Shown: piece after piece, positions 1-8,081 of the stretch
Layout: each line of letters opens with the position of its first letter
How positions within the stretch are numbered: the first letter of the stretch is position 1
From: Natronorubrum daqingense
GTDB lineage: Archaea > Halobacteriota > Halobacteria > Halobacteriales > Natrialbaceae
Assembly (NCBI RefSeq): GCF_001971705.1
Contig: NZ_CP019327.1
Location: forward strand, 3,224,001 to 3,288,000
DNA length: 64,000 nt
Reading direction: 5' to 3'
The notes under the pieces: model-generated
The model's input: the letters and a program-made list of their open reading frames with translations, nothing else
What the model was told of the DNA's origin: nothing
Database searches by the model: none
Program-made: the position numbers and the translations under genes

Positions 1-497
1 GAGTAGCCCGTCGAGCCCTCGCCGACGATAGCGTACTCGGGTGCGAATCCGTGGTCGATCGCGTGGCGGGCACCGACGCCGCCGACCTCTTCGCCGACGA
101 AACTCGCGAAGACGAGTTCGCCCGTCGCCGTCTCCGCGTCGACCGCCGCCGTCGCGTCACGAAAGGCGAGCATGGCGGCCGCGACGGCCCCCTTCATATC
201 GGCGGTGCCGCGCCCGTAGAGTCGGCCGTCTCGTGCTTCGACGACGTACTCGCCGCCGTCGACCTGTGTCTCGTCTGGCTCGACCACGTCGTGGTGGCCG
301 ACGAGCGCCAGCGAATCGACGGACTCGCGCTTCGACCCGGTCGGTCCCGCTCGAGCGATCACGTTCCCCGCCTCGTCCCGGCGAACCGTCGCGGTGGTTT
401 CCTCCCGGAGCCACGACTCGATGAAATCGCCCGCGGCCGTTTCGTCCTCGTGACTGGGGATGGAAACGAGCTCGCGGGTGAGTTCGACGACGCTCAT
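1..497 (-). CDS. M20 family metallopeptidase (ArgE/DapE-like), C-terminus outside window
   Basis: The first 165 codons of a zinc-dependent amidohydrolase of the M20 family, which removes acyl groups or cleaves dipeptides in the cytoplasm. The ATG at 495-497 (complement) gives MSVVELTRELVSIPSHEDET, typical of the family. Visible active-site motifs are GHHDVVEPD (residues 67-75; His68 and Asp70 would bind metal), GRGTADMKG (95-103, bridging Asp) and GEEVGG (135-140, general-base Glu). The gene runs off the left edge, so the dimerisation domain and final His are not seen. Substrate cannot be decided: acetylornithine deacetylase, succinyl-diaminopimelate desuccinylase or a general M20 peptidase. 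The next gene upstream on the same strand is hemAT. Confidence 0.9.
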   Translation of the reverse strand, partial: MSVVELTRELVSIPSHEDETAAGDFIESWLREETTATVRRDEAGNVIARAGPTGSKRESVDSLALVGHHDVVEPDETQVDGGEYVVEARDGRLYGRGTADMKGAVAAAMLAFRDATAAVDAETATGELVFASFVGEEVGGVGARHAIDHGFAPEYAIVGEGSTGY

Positions 498-541
498 AGG
501 CGTGTCTTACTCGTCGACGGGGTTGATTGCACCGGTTACTC

Positions 542-2179
542 TCACTCGAGTCGCTCGTACACCGGCGCGTCGGTTCCCGTCTCGACCGTCGTGAGGCGAG
601 CGACCGTTTCGCTCACCGACTCGAGGCTGGCCGTCTGTTCCTGGCTCGCGGCCGCGACGGACTGCGCCGCTCCGGAGACGTCGCCGGCCGTCTCGGCGAT
701 CGATTCGACGGTCGCCGCGGCCGATTGGACGTTGTGCGCCTGCTGGTCCGTCGCCGCCGCAACGTCGTCCATCCGGGCCGCCGTCGTCTGGGCCGCCTCG
801 TGGATCTCGTCGAACGACTCCATCGTGGCCCGTATTTGGGTCGTCCCGTCGTCGATTCGCTCGACGGTCGCGTCGGTCGCGTCGACCGTGTCGGCGGCCG
901 CCTCGCGGACGCCTTCCAGCGCGCCTTCGACCCGCTCGAGGTCGCGTCTGGTCTGTTCGGCGAAGGAGTCGACTTCCTCCGCGATGACGCTCATCGTTTG
1001 CGCGTTGTCGCTTCCCGTGCGCGTCGCTTCGATCTTCGCGTTCTTCGCGAGCACGCTCGTTCGGTCGGCGACGTCCTCGAGTCGCTCGAGCACCGTCTCG
1101 ATCTCGTCGGTGCGGGCTGCGAGTTCGTCGACCGATCGGGAGACCGTCCCGGCGGCCTCGTCGATCTTCTCGAGATCGTCGATCGCGTCGGTGGCCGCCG
1201 ACGCACCGTCAGCAGCGAGGCGTTCGGTTCGCGTGCTCTCCTCGCTGACGGTGTCGGTGACGCTGGCGACCTCCTCGATTGCGGCGCTCAGTTCGCCGAG
1301 TTCGGCGGCCGCGTCGGTTGCTTCGTCGGCCTGTCGGTCGGTGTGCGTACTGATCGCTTCGGCGCGCGCCGCGATTTCCTCGCCGGCGTCGTGGAGTTCC
1401 TCGATCGGGGCCTGCACGTCCGTCTCGACCTCTCGAGCCAGTCGCCGCCGGCGGGCGATCGACTCCTCGAGGTCCTGGGCGGCCGAGTCGACGTACGTCT
1501 CGGTCGCGATCTGCACGTCGAGATTGATGATGCGCAACAGCGAGAGCACGTCGTGCATGCCGTCGTCGATCGCGTCTCTGACGGTCTCCTCGAAACTCGC
1601 CTCGAGGCCGTCCGCGTCGGAGTCGTCGCCACGAAAGCCGAGCGCACCGGCGAATCCACCGAGCGCTCCGCCGTCGTCGTCTCGCTCTGCCGCCCACGTT
1701 TCGATTTCCTCGATCACCTGTCGCTGGATTCGTTCGTTCAGTCGCTCGAGTAAGAGATCGTAGTAGACGCCGTACTGGCCGATGTAGTGTTTGAGCGGCA
1801 TGTCGAGTAGCTCGTGAAGCTTGCCAATGCGCGCCCGATTCGCGAAGAACTGCTGATCGTAGTCGCCGGTCGACAGCGAGACGAGGTACGCTCGCTGGGT
1901 CTGCTTGAGCGCTTCTACCCCCTTTGGGGACCGTTCGATGACGTTTCGAGTCCCTTCGTAGCCGAGCAAATTTTCGTAGAAATCGTCGGCGATCGCGTCC
2001 TGGTTGTCGCGGACGACGGGCTCGAGGTCGGCGAGTCGCCGTTCGTCCGACTCGTCGAATCCGATGAAGTGTTTTCGCCAGGCGAGTTCGTCCTCGGTGA
2101 GTCCGATTCGCTCGACGAGCTCGGCCGTGTCGAACGCGTCGTTGAGTGCCCCAGTCCCGAACGTTTCTGTCGGATTCAT
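542..2179 (-). CDS. hemAT: Heme-based aerotactic transducer (globin-coupled methyl-accepting protein)
   Basis: A 545-residue soluble transducer that senses oxygen through a globin-fold heme domain and signals to CheA. Residues about 25-165 form the globin sensor; the segment RIGKLHELLDMPLKHYIGQY (117-136) is the F-helix region of the family, with His122 as the likely proximal heme ligand. Residues about 235-530 form the long methyl-accepting coiled coil, with the CheA/CheW contact tip around 370-410 (SVLAKNAKIEATRTG). There is no transmembrane segment, as in Halobacterium HemAT, so it should be cytoplasmic. The domain order and length fit HemAT well; oxygen as ligand is inferred from the family. 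No other chemotaxis genes are nearby. Confidence 0.93.
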   Translation of the reverse strand: MNPTETFGTGALNDAFDTAELVERIGLTEDELAWRKHFIGFDESDERRLADLEPVVRDNQDAIADDFYENLLGYEGTRNVIERSPKGVEALKQTQRAYLVSLSTGDYDQQFFANRARIGKLHELLDMPLKHYIGQYGVYYDLLLERLNERIQRQVIEEIETWAAERDDDGGALGGFAGALGFRGDDSDADGLEASFEETVRDAIDDGMHDVLSLLRIINLDVQIATETYVDSAAQDLEESIARRRRLAREVETDVQAPIEELHDAGEEIAARAEAISTHTDRQADEATDAAAELGELSAAIEEVASVTDTVSEESTRTERLAADGASAATDAIDDLEKIDEAAGTVSRSVDELAARTDEIETVLERLEDVADRTSVLAKNAKIEATRTGSDNAQTMSVIAEEVDSFAEQTRRDLERVEGALEGVREAAADTVDATDATVERIDDGTTQIRATMESFDEIHEAAQTTAARMDDVAAATDQQAHNVQSAAATVESIAETAGDVSGAAQSVAAASQEQTASLESVSETVARLTTVETGTDAPVYERLE

Positions 2180-2310
2180 TGACTGTAAGTCGGCAGTCTC
2201 ACCGTGAATGACTGTCGTGTCTTCCTACCGGTTGGGAAGTTCGGCTCGCGATTCCTTTCACTCAATTTTTGGCCGATACATATTTCGCCGATTACCGTCT
2301 GTCGTCTCTC

Positions 2311-3084
2311 GTGTCACGAAACACCACCACTCGCGACGAATTCAGCGACCGAACGATTCTCGTCACCGGCAGCAGTCGCGGCATCGGTGCGGCGACCGCC
2401 GAAGAACTCGCCGATCGAGGCGGTAACGTCATCGTCAACTATCACACGAGCGAGGACCGCGCTCGGGCGATCGTCGACTCGATCACCGACGCCGGCGGGG
2501 AGTCAATCGCCGTACAAGCGGACGTTCGCGATCCGGACGCCGTCGGCGAATTGGTCACCACTGCCGAATCGGCGTTTGGCACCATCGATGTGCTGGTCAA
2601 CAACGCGAACATCTCCTTTTCCAGAACGCCCCTGCTCGAGCACCCCTGGGAGGAGTTCCGGCAGAAACTCGTGGGGGAAATTCGCGCGGCGTACAACTGT
2701 ACGCAGGCCGTCGCCCCGGGCATGCTCGAGCAGGGATACGGTCGAATCGTCTACGTCTCGAGCGAGGCGACGCGAACCGTCAGGCCCGGGTTCAGCTCGC
2801 ACGTGACGGCGAAGTCGGGACTCAACGGGTTGGCTCGGTCCGTGGCGACCGAACTCGCGTCCGATGGCGTCGTCGCGAACGTCGTCTCGCCGGGACCCGT
2901 CCGCACGGAAGCCAGTGCGGACGTTCTCGAACGGTTCGAAGACCAGTTGATCGCCGAGACGCCGATGGGTGACCTCGCCGAGCCACGAGACGTCGCGCGA
3001 ACGATTGCCCTCTTCGCCAGCGATGACGCCTCGTTCGTCACCGGAACGCACACCCCGGTCAGCGGCGGATTACTGGTCGAGTGA
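2311..3084 (+). CDS. Short-chain dehydrogenase/reductase family protein with altered active site
   Basis: Classical SDR fold of about 257 residues. TGSSRGIG near the N-terminus binds NAD(P) and the family Asn region reads NNAN instead of NNAG. The catalytic Ser is present (YVSSEA, Ser151), but the YxxxK Tyr is replaced: the codon at 2800-2802 is CAC, giving His164-V-T-A-Lys168. Spacing from Ser and Lys is normal, so this is a substitution rather than a misalignment. I chose the GTG at 2311 because a TATA-like acatattt (2278-2285) lies about 30 bases upstream; an in-frame TTG at 2269 would start before it. With Tyr missing, the enzyme may be a non-canonical reductase or a non-catalytic NAD(P)-binding protein. 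It is divergent from hemAT. Confidence 0.85.
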   Translation: MSRNTTTRDEFSDRTILVTGSSRGIGAATAEELADRGGNVIVNYHTSEDRARAIVDSITDAGGESIAVQADVRDPDAVGELVTTAESAFGTIDVLVNNANISFSRTPLLEHPWEEFRQKLVGEIRAAYNCTQAVAPGMLEQGYGRIVYVSSEATRTVRPGFSSHVTAKSGLNGLARSVATELASDGVVANVVSPGPVRTEASADVLERFEDQLIAETPMGDLAEPRDVARTIALFASDDASFVTGTHTPVSGGLLVE

Positions 3085-3221
3085 GGTGTTCCGTTCGCTG
3101 GTGACTGGAGTGTCGCCTCTGATGGACCGACAGCGCGATTGAACATCGCTCACAATCGATAGCTTCAGGGCTTGTGAGTCCGTGATTTTATCTGAGCGGA
3201 ACCCCTCAGCATCGAGTAACC

Positions 3222-3584
3222 ATGGTGGCTGACTCACAACAACAATGGCGGCGGATCTTTCGGGCGGTCTCCGAAAATCCTCGACGAGAGATCATCGAAT
3301 CGCTCCTCGAGGCTCCAGCGGACGCGTCGGTCCCCCTTCCAGCAGCAGTGTCCGATGCGTCGGACGACGACGGCGCGCTCTCGAGCGAACTGGTTCATCG
3401 GCACCTCCCGGTGCTGGCAGAACACGGTTTCGTGACGTGGGAGCGCGAACCGTTTCAGGTCAGCCGCGGCCCATCGTTCGAGGACGCGACGGTGGTTATC
3501 GAAGCGATTCACTCCCACGACGGACTGCCACACCACCTCATCGTCGACTGCAACCGACTCCGGGAGGTATCGCGTGGAACCTGA
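3222..3584 (+). CDS. Winged helix-turn-helix regulator (DUF7344/ArsR-like)
   Basis: A 120-residue, probably DNA-binding protein. The N-terminus WRRIFRAVSENPRREIIESLL matches the first helix of haloarchaeal winged-helix families in which a domain begins with 'NPRRRxIL'; the middle (ELVHRHLPVLAEHGFVTWER, about 60-80) reads like a recognition helix and wing. The ATG at 3222 follows a TATA-like ttttatct around 3185-3192. The end of the gene overlaps the next gene by 11 bases, so the two are translated together. The exact family assignment is tentative. Confidence 0.75.
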   Translation: MVADSQQQWRRIFRAVSENPRREIIESLLEAPADASVPLPAAVSDASDDDGALSSELVHRHLPVLAEHGFVTWEREPFQVSRGPSFEDATVVIEAIHSHDGLPHHLIVDCNRLREVSRGT

Positions 3585-3840
3585 AACGACCAGCATCACG
3601 CTGCGGGTCGCGCGAGCACTCGCCGAAATCGAGGGCGTCGAGCCACATCAACTCGAGTACTCCCTGTACAACTGTATCAACACCGAGGCGCTCGAACTGT
3701 TGATGACTTCCAAGCAACCGGAGTGGGAACTCACGTTTCGCGTCCCCGATCACACCGTCACGGTTCACGGAACGGGTGCGATCGAAATCGACGGCGAACT
3801 CGTCGACGAAGGGTCCGAGAACTCGATTTTCAAAGAGTGA
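3574..3840 (+). CDS. HalOD1 output domain protein
   Basis: An 88-residue protein starting at a GTG (3574-3576) inside the end of the preceding HTH gene. It consists only of a HalOD1-type domain (halobacterial output domain 1): a helical SITLRVARALAEIEGVEPHQL, a YxxINTEALELL segment, then a two-strand end (TFRVPDHTVTVHG, AIEIDGE). This domain usually sits at the C-terminus of haloarchaeal signalling proteins; its biochemical role is unknown. The overlap with the HTH gene suggests a two-component unit, one part binding DNA and the other serving as the output or dimerisation module. Confidence 0.8.
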   Translation: MEPETTSITLRVARALAEIEGVEPHQLEYSLYNCINTEALELLMTSKQPEWELTFRVPDHTVTVHGTGAIEIDGELVDEGSENSIFKE

Positions 3841-3849
3841 CGTCGTCGG

Positions 3850-4341
3850 CTACTGGGGACCACCCGGTGGTGGCCCGACGATGTCGATTCCGTGCGACGG
3901 AGCCACCTCCATCACTCGACCAATCGCGTCCTCGTCCGGCGGCTGGCTCGGAACCGACTCGTCGTCCGTCGGCTCACCTGCCGTTGTCACGAACTCGTCG
4001 AACCCTCCCGGCGTCGTCGACGTAACGATGGTCGTCTCTTCTCGAGCGACGAGTGAGTGTTCCCCTCCCTGTGGAAAGACGATCGACCCGCCTGCAGCCA
4101 CGACAGTTACCCCGTCTGGGGTGTGCGCCTCGAGTTCGCCGTCGACGACGTGAATGACCTCGTCCGCTCGCTCGTGGACGTGCATCGGCGGGGCGTGCCC
4201 CTCCCGAAGTCGCATTTCGACGACGGAATGGTGTCCGTCCGTCGCCTCGTTGGGGACCCGGACGAACGAGGTCGTATCGAGGAATTCGTACGCCTGTGCG
4301 CCGGTCGTCGTCCCGAACGCCGGTGTCGTAAACTCACCCAT
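3850..4341 (-). CDS. Cupin domain protein
   Basis: A 163-residue single-domain cupin. The central segment MRLREGHAPPMHVHERADEVIHVVDGELEAH has the cupin motif 1 pattern (HxHx(n)E: His-Val-His plus the later Glu), and GSIVFPQGGEHSLVA matches motif 2 with its His. It therefore probably binds a divalent metal. Start: an ATG at 4339-4341 (complement) giving MGEFTTPAFG; the longer open frame back to 4452 is less protein-like. The C-terminal 40 residues are acidic and proline-rich. Cupins cover many reactions, so no substrate is proposed. It converges on the HalOD1 gene and is divergent from the PIN-ATPase. Confidence 0.85.
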   Translation of the reverse strand: MGEFTTPAFGTTTGAQAYEFLDTTSFVRVPNEATDGHHSVVEMRLREGHAPPMHVHERADEVIHVVDGELEAHTPDGVTVVAAGGSIVFPQGGEHSLVAREETTIVTSTTPGGFDEFVTTAGEPTDDESVPSQPPDEDAIGRVMEVAPSHGIDIVGPPPGGPQ

Positions 4342-4489
4342 CGAGACACTCGTTCTCACTACACGTAGATATACAATTCGACAGTTCGGATGACCATCAC
4401 TCGAGGGTGGCTCTCTTCCCGGTCGATCGTCCGAATCGTGTGTCCGCCACACACGCCGTCGGAGGCCCGTAGAGCGGCGTTCTCCGGTG

Positions 4490-4509
4490 GGACACGCTTA
4501 TACGTGTCC
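4490..4509. promoter_or_regulatory. Palindrome enclosing the TATA box of the PIN-ATPase gene
   Basis: A perfect 7-base inverted repeat, GGACACG (4490-4496) and CGTGTCC (4503-4509), is separated by exactly CTTATA, which is the TATA-like element. The TATA centre is about 26 bases before the ATG at 4526, so the transcript should be leaderless and the palindrome would block TBP if bound. This fits an operator, possibly for autoregulation; no protein has been identified for it here. Confidence 0.5.
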
Positions 4510-4525
4510 GTCGACCAGCTAGCGT

Positions 4526-6400
4526 ATGCACGTCGTGCCGGATACGAGCGTGGTCATCGACGGCCGCGTTTCGGCGACGATCGAGGACGGGCAGTTCGAG
4601 GGAGCGACGATTTCGGTGCCGGAAGCCGTCGTCGCGGAACTCGAGGCGCAGGCAAACGACGGGATCGATAGCGGCTGGGACGGTCTCGAGGAGCTTCAGC
4701 GACTCGCCGACCTCGCAGACGAGGGCGAGATCGACCTCGAGTACGTCGGCGAGCGACCCAACGCCATCGAGCGCGGTCACGCCTCCGAAGGCGAGATTGA
4801 CGCGTTGATTCGCGACCTCGCAGAGGAACTCGAGGCCACGTTTATGACCAGCGACGTCGTTCAGGCCGAAGTCGCTCGCGCGAAAGGACTCGAGGTCGAG
4901 CGTGTCTCTCCGGAAGTGAGGGAGGTCGGGACGCTCACCGTCGAGAGCTACTTCGACGATCAGACGATGAGCCTCCACCTTCGGGCGGGTGCCGTGCCGA
5001 AGGCCAAACGCGGCGAACTCGGCGAGATGCGCTACGAGCCGATCGCCGACGAACCACTCGACGAGGCGACCATGGACGAGTACGCCCGCGAGGTCGTCGA
5101 CGGGGCCAAGGAGGCCTCCGAGGGTTTCATCGAACTCTCCCAGCCGGGAATGAAGATCGTTCAGTTTCGGGACTACCGAATCGCCATCGGTCGACCCCCC
5201 TTCTCCGACGGTATCGAGATCACGGCCGTCCGTCCGATCGCCCAGACCGACATCGAAGACTACGAGAAAGCCGACGAGTTGAAAGAACGCCTGCTCGAGC
5301 ACCAACGCGGCGTCCTCATCTCGGGTGCGCCGGGTGCCGGGAAGTCGACCTTTGCACAGGCGGTCGCTCGCTACATTTCGGACCACGATTACTCCGTCAA
5401 GACGATGGAGAAGCCACGTGACCTGCAGGTTGGCCCCGAGATCACCCAGTACACCGAACTGGCCGGAGAGATGGCGAACACGGCGGACGCCCTATTGATG
5501 GTTCGGCCGGACTACACGATCTACGACGAGGTCAGAAAGACCGACGACTTCGAGGTCTTCGCGGATATGCGCCTCGCGGGCGTCGGTATGATCGGCGTCG
5601 TTCACGCGACGCGAGCGATCGACGCCCTCCAGCGACTCGTCGGTCGCGTCGAACTCGGGATGATCCCACAGGTCGTCGACACCGTCGTCTACATCGAAGC
5701 CGGTGAGGTTCACACCGTTTACGACGTTAGGACGGAGGTCAAGGTCCCCGCCGGTCTCACCGAAGAGGACCTCGCGCGGCCGGTCATCCAGATCACGAAC
5801 TTCGAGACGGGCGAACCCGAGTACGAGATCTACACCTTCAACCGCCAGGTCGTCACCGTCCCGCTCAAAGACGAAGAGGGCGGCCCGGCCAACGATTCCG
5901 GCGTCGACCGGATCGCCAAACAGGAGATCGAACGCGAGATTCGCTCGATCGCGCAGGGGTACGTCGACGTCGAACTCAAGAGCCAGGACACGGCGGTCGT
6001 CTACGTCGAAGACGACGACATCTCGAGCGTCATCGGCAAGGGCGGCGGTCGAATTTCGGACGTGGAGAACCGCCTCGGCATCGACATCGACGTTCGGACC
6101 CACGACGAGAACCCCAACTACGGGGCCCCGAGTGGCGGCGGAGCCAGCGCGGACGGTGGCGCAGGCGGTGGCCAGGCGGCGGGCCAGATGGTCACCCCCG
6201 AAATCACCTCGAGGCACATCGTCGTTCCCGTCGACGGCAACCACGGCGAGACCGTCGAGGTGCAAGCCGGCGGCGACTATCTCTTCACCGCGACGGTGAG
6301 CCGCGGCGGCGAAATTCAGGTCTCTCGAGGGAGTGCAATTGCGGACGAGTTAGAGCAGGCGGTCGATCGCAAAGATCCGATTACGGTTGTGCCGTCGTAG
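4526..6400 (+). CDS. PIN domain-KH domain ATPase (PINc-VapC ATPase type)
   Basis: A 624-residue archaeal protein joining three modules. Residues 1-125 form a PIN domain (VVPDTSVVIDGR at the start, EAVVAELEAQ and later acidic residues TSDVV), a fold of metal-dependent ribonucleases. Residues about 240-440 form a PilT/VirB11-like secretion-type ATPase core with Walker A GAPGAGKST (267-275) and a DEVRK segment. Residues about 485-535 form a KH RNA-binding domain with VIGKGGGRI. A glycine-rich linker (about 538-560) precedes a beta-rich C-terminal 60 residues ending in VPS. Length and architecture match the widespread archaeal family; its cellular role is unknown, with RNA processing inferred. 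The last 29 codons are duplicated 201 bases downstream. Confidence 0.93.
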   Translation: MHVVPDTSVVIDGRVSATIEDGQFEGATISVPEAVVAELEAQANDGIDSGWDGLEELQRLADLADEGEIDLEYVGERPNAIERGHASEGEIDALIRDLAEELEATFMTSDVVQAEVARAKGLEVERVSPEVREVGTLTVESYFDDQTMSLHLRAGAVPKAKRGELGEMRYEPIADEPLDEATMDEYAREVVDGAKEASEGFIELSQPGMKIVQFRDYRIAIGRPPFSDGIEITAVRPIAQTDIEDYEKADELKERLLEHQRGVLISGAPGAGKSTFAQAVARYISDHDYSVKTMEKPRDLQVGPEITQYTELAGEMANTADALLMVRPDYTIYDEVRKTDDFEVFADMRLAGVGMIGVVHATRAIDALQRLVGRVELGMIPQVVDTVVYIEAGEVHTVYDVRTEVKVPAGLTEEDLARPVIQITNFETGEPEYEIYTFNRQVVTVPLKDEEGGPANDSGVDRIAKQEIEREIRSIAQGYVDVELKSQDTAVVYVEDDDISSVIGKGGGRISDVENRLGIDIDVRTHDENPNYGAPSGGGASADGGAGGGQAAGQMVTPEITSRHIVVPVDGNHGETVEVQAGGDYLFTATVSRGGEIQVSRGSAIADELEQAVDRKDPITVVPS

Positions 6401-6458
6401 TCACACCGCGAACGAACACAGTGAGTGAGCGGCCTTTTTTGGTGCAGATTTTTTGGCG
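6314..6458 (+). repeat. Copy 1 of duplicated gene tail plus terminator
   Basis: The 3' end of the PIN-ATPase coding sequence (6314-6400) followed by its terminator region. This segment recurs at 6515-6660 with an offset of 201 bases. Over the 87 coding bases the copies differ at four positions, three of them synonymous. Confidence 0.85.
6424..6440 (+). terminator. T-run terminator of the PIN-ATPase gene
   Basis: The sequence gtgagcggcc runs into six T residues (6435-6440) shortly after the stop codon. Archaeal transcription commonly ends at T-runs. The duplicated downstream copy carries the same motif with a five-T run. Confidence 0.5.
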
Positions 6459-6514
6459 GAGTTCGAACGCGCCGCTGCGCGTGAGGACTCCGTTAAAAAA
6501 GGTGCGTGCGTGAG

Positions 6515-6660
6515 ATTCAGGTCTCTCGAGGGAGTGCAATTGCGGACGAGTTAGAACAGGCGGTTGATCGGAAAGAGCCGATTACGGTTGTGCCGTCGTA
6601 GGGAGCTAACCGCGAGCGAACGGAGTGAGTGAGCGGCCTTTTTGGCGTAGATTTTTGCGC
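6515..6660 (+). pseudogene. Copy 2: detached 3' end of a PIN-ATPase allele
   Basis: A second copy of the gene tail with no preceding gene body. Read in the original frame it encodes the same C-terminus, IQVSRGSAIADELEQAVDRK, then E instead of D, then PITVVPS and a TAG at 6599-6601. The other three changes against copy 1 are third-position and silent (gag/gaa, gtc/gtt, cgc/cgg). The following 55 bases (accgcgagcgaacggagtga and the T-run) also match with small changes. This pattern suggests a piece of a diverged, once functional allele left by recombination. A perfect 8-bp hairpin (6680-6698, loop TTC) lies just beyond. Confidence 0.8.
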
Positions 6661-6782
6661 GAGAGGTGAGTGAGCGGTGCGCGGCGCTTCGCGCCGCGGG
6701 AGTGCAAACGGGGAGCGTAAGCGACCCGTGAGCAAAGCGAGCGAACCCGACGAGAAAAAGGCACGTGTGCAAAGTGTCCTGC

Positions 6783-8081
6783 CTAGGAAACGACCGAATA
6801 GCGACGGCCCGGTTCGGTTCGGAATCCAGATAGGTCGCCGTTCGATCCGGCGACGACGAGCGTGTCCTCGAGGACGAAGAGGTCGTCACGACAGGATATC
6901 TCGTCGGGAAGGGTCGCGTCCCACTGGAACTCGCCGCTCGAGTCGACGCAGGCGAGCCCGCAGCCGGAGCCACTCGCCCAGCCGTAGATACTGTCGGCGT
7001 CGGCGACGAGGCCGCCGCTGAGCGGCGAGTCGAGGTCCCACAGGCGCTCGCCCGCCTCGAGGTCGACGGCGATCAGATCGCCGCCGGCCTCGAGGTAGGC
7101 GGTGTTCCCGACGATAACGGGTGGCCGTGGCCCGGGCCCGGGCCCGAGTTCGAGGTCGAGTTCGAACTGCTGGTCACCGTCGGTATCGACCCCCCAGACG
7201 GCGGATTCGTCCTCGAGTCCGAGGAGAGCGAGGTCGTCCCCGGCCGCGAGCCACTCGGGTCCCTCGGGAAGCGAGCGCGTTTCCCGCTCCCCATCGGTGT
7301 CGAAGACCGCGAGTCGTGGTTCGTCGTCCTCGAGAAAGCTGACCCAGGCGTACTCGCCAGCGGCGGCGATAGCGGTCGCATTCTGCGAGGCCGGAAGTTC
7401 GGCTGCGAACAGCTCTTCGCCGGTTGCCGGCTCGAATCCCCACAGTTCACCGTCACCGAGGGCGACGACGAGTTCCGAGCCGGCGGCGAGCTCGAGTTCG
7501 AGTTCCTCCTCGCTGTCGTCAGTTCCGTCTGCGTCATCTCCGCTATCATCGCCGTCGCTGTCTTCGTCGCCGTCGTCGTCAGCTTCGCCGTTCTCGTCGT
7601 CGGACTCCGCATCACGTTCAGCCTCACCGTTTTCGGTGTCAACTTCGGTCGTCCAGTGGACTTCTCCCTCGCCGTCGGTTCCGGCTCCGATCGCGGTGAC
7701 GCCACCGCCCTCGAGAGCGAGATAGATCGTTTCGTCGACGAGGACTGGTTCGCCGACGTACTGCTCGGTGGCGTCGGTCGACCACTGCTCTTCGCCCAGA
7801 CTGTCGAAGGCGCTGACGTGTGCTTCGTCCAATTCTTGCCATCCGCCTTCGCCGGGTTGGGGCGTCTGCCCCGACACGTTGGCGACGCCGTAGAGTCGGT
7901 CGGTTCCGGCGAGCCAGGTGCTTTCGCCGTCCGAGAACGGCACGTCTGGGCCGACGGACACGCTCGCGCTCCACTCGTACTCACCCGCGGCCGGTTGATA
8001 GCCACAGCCCGCGAGACTGGCGGTGACGCCGCACGCGAGCGTCCCGAGCAGTGAGCGACGGCCGAGCGAGTCACGGCTCAC
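6783..8081 (-). CDS. PQQ-like beta-propeller repeat lipoprotein
   Basis: A 432-residue exported protein. The N-terminus has a twin-arginine motif (GRRSLLGTLA) and a lipobox LAGC, so it should cross by the Tat route and be anchored by lipid on the outside. The rest consists of repeated segments such as 'AFDSLGEEQWSTD', 'GFEPATGEELFAAELP' and 'AVDLEAGERLWDL', the blade pattern of PQQ-binding-like (BamB-type) propellers. A very acidic insert around residues 148-190 (runs of D, E, G and S) separates two halves. Its stop codon region overlaps the start of htpX by four bases (the genes are in the order htpX then this one on the minus strand), so they are co-translated. Ligand unknown. Confidence 0.88.
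   Translation of the reverse strand: MSRDSLGRRSLLGTLACGVTASLAGCGYQPAAGEYEWSASVSVGPDVPFSDGESTWLAGTDRLYGVANVSGQTPQPGEGGWQELDEAHVSAFDSLGEEQWSTDATEQYVGEPVLVDETIYLALEGGGVTAIGAGTDGEGEVHWTTEVDTENGEAERDAESDDENGEADDDGDEDSDGDDSGDDADGTDDSEEELELELAAGSELVVALGDGELWGFEPATGEELFAAELPASQNATAIAAAGEYAWVSFLEDDEPRLAVFDTDGERETRSLPEGPEWLAAGDDLALLGLEDESAVWGVDTDGDQQFELDLELGPGPGPRPPVIVGNTAYLEAGGDLIAVDLEAGERLWDLDSPLSGGLVADADSIYGWASGSGCGLACVDSSGEFQWDATLPDEISCRDDLFVLEDTLVVAGSNGDLSGFRTEPGRRYSVVS

Noticed and set aside
51-1763. Very long plus-strand ORF opposite the M20 peptidase and hemAT
   Set aside because: It is the high-GC antisense shadow of two well-recognised minus-strand genes; its translation is Ser/Arg/Ala-rich with no domain.
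4397-5386. Minus-strand ORF of 329 codons inside the PIN-ATPase gene
   Set aside because: Antisense to a gene with clear PIN, ATPase and KH motifs; no protein features of its own.
6680-6698. Hairpin CGCGGCGC-TTC-GCGCCGCG as an RNA gene
   Set aside because: Isolated stem in a recombination-scarred spacer with no second conserved element; could be a terminator but there is no gene end next to it.
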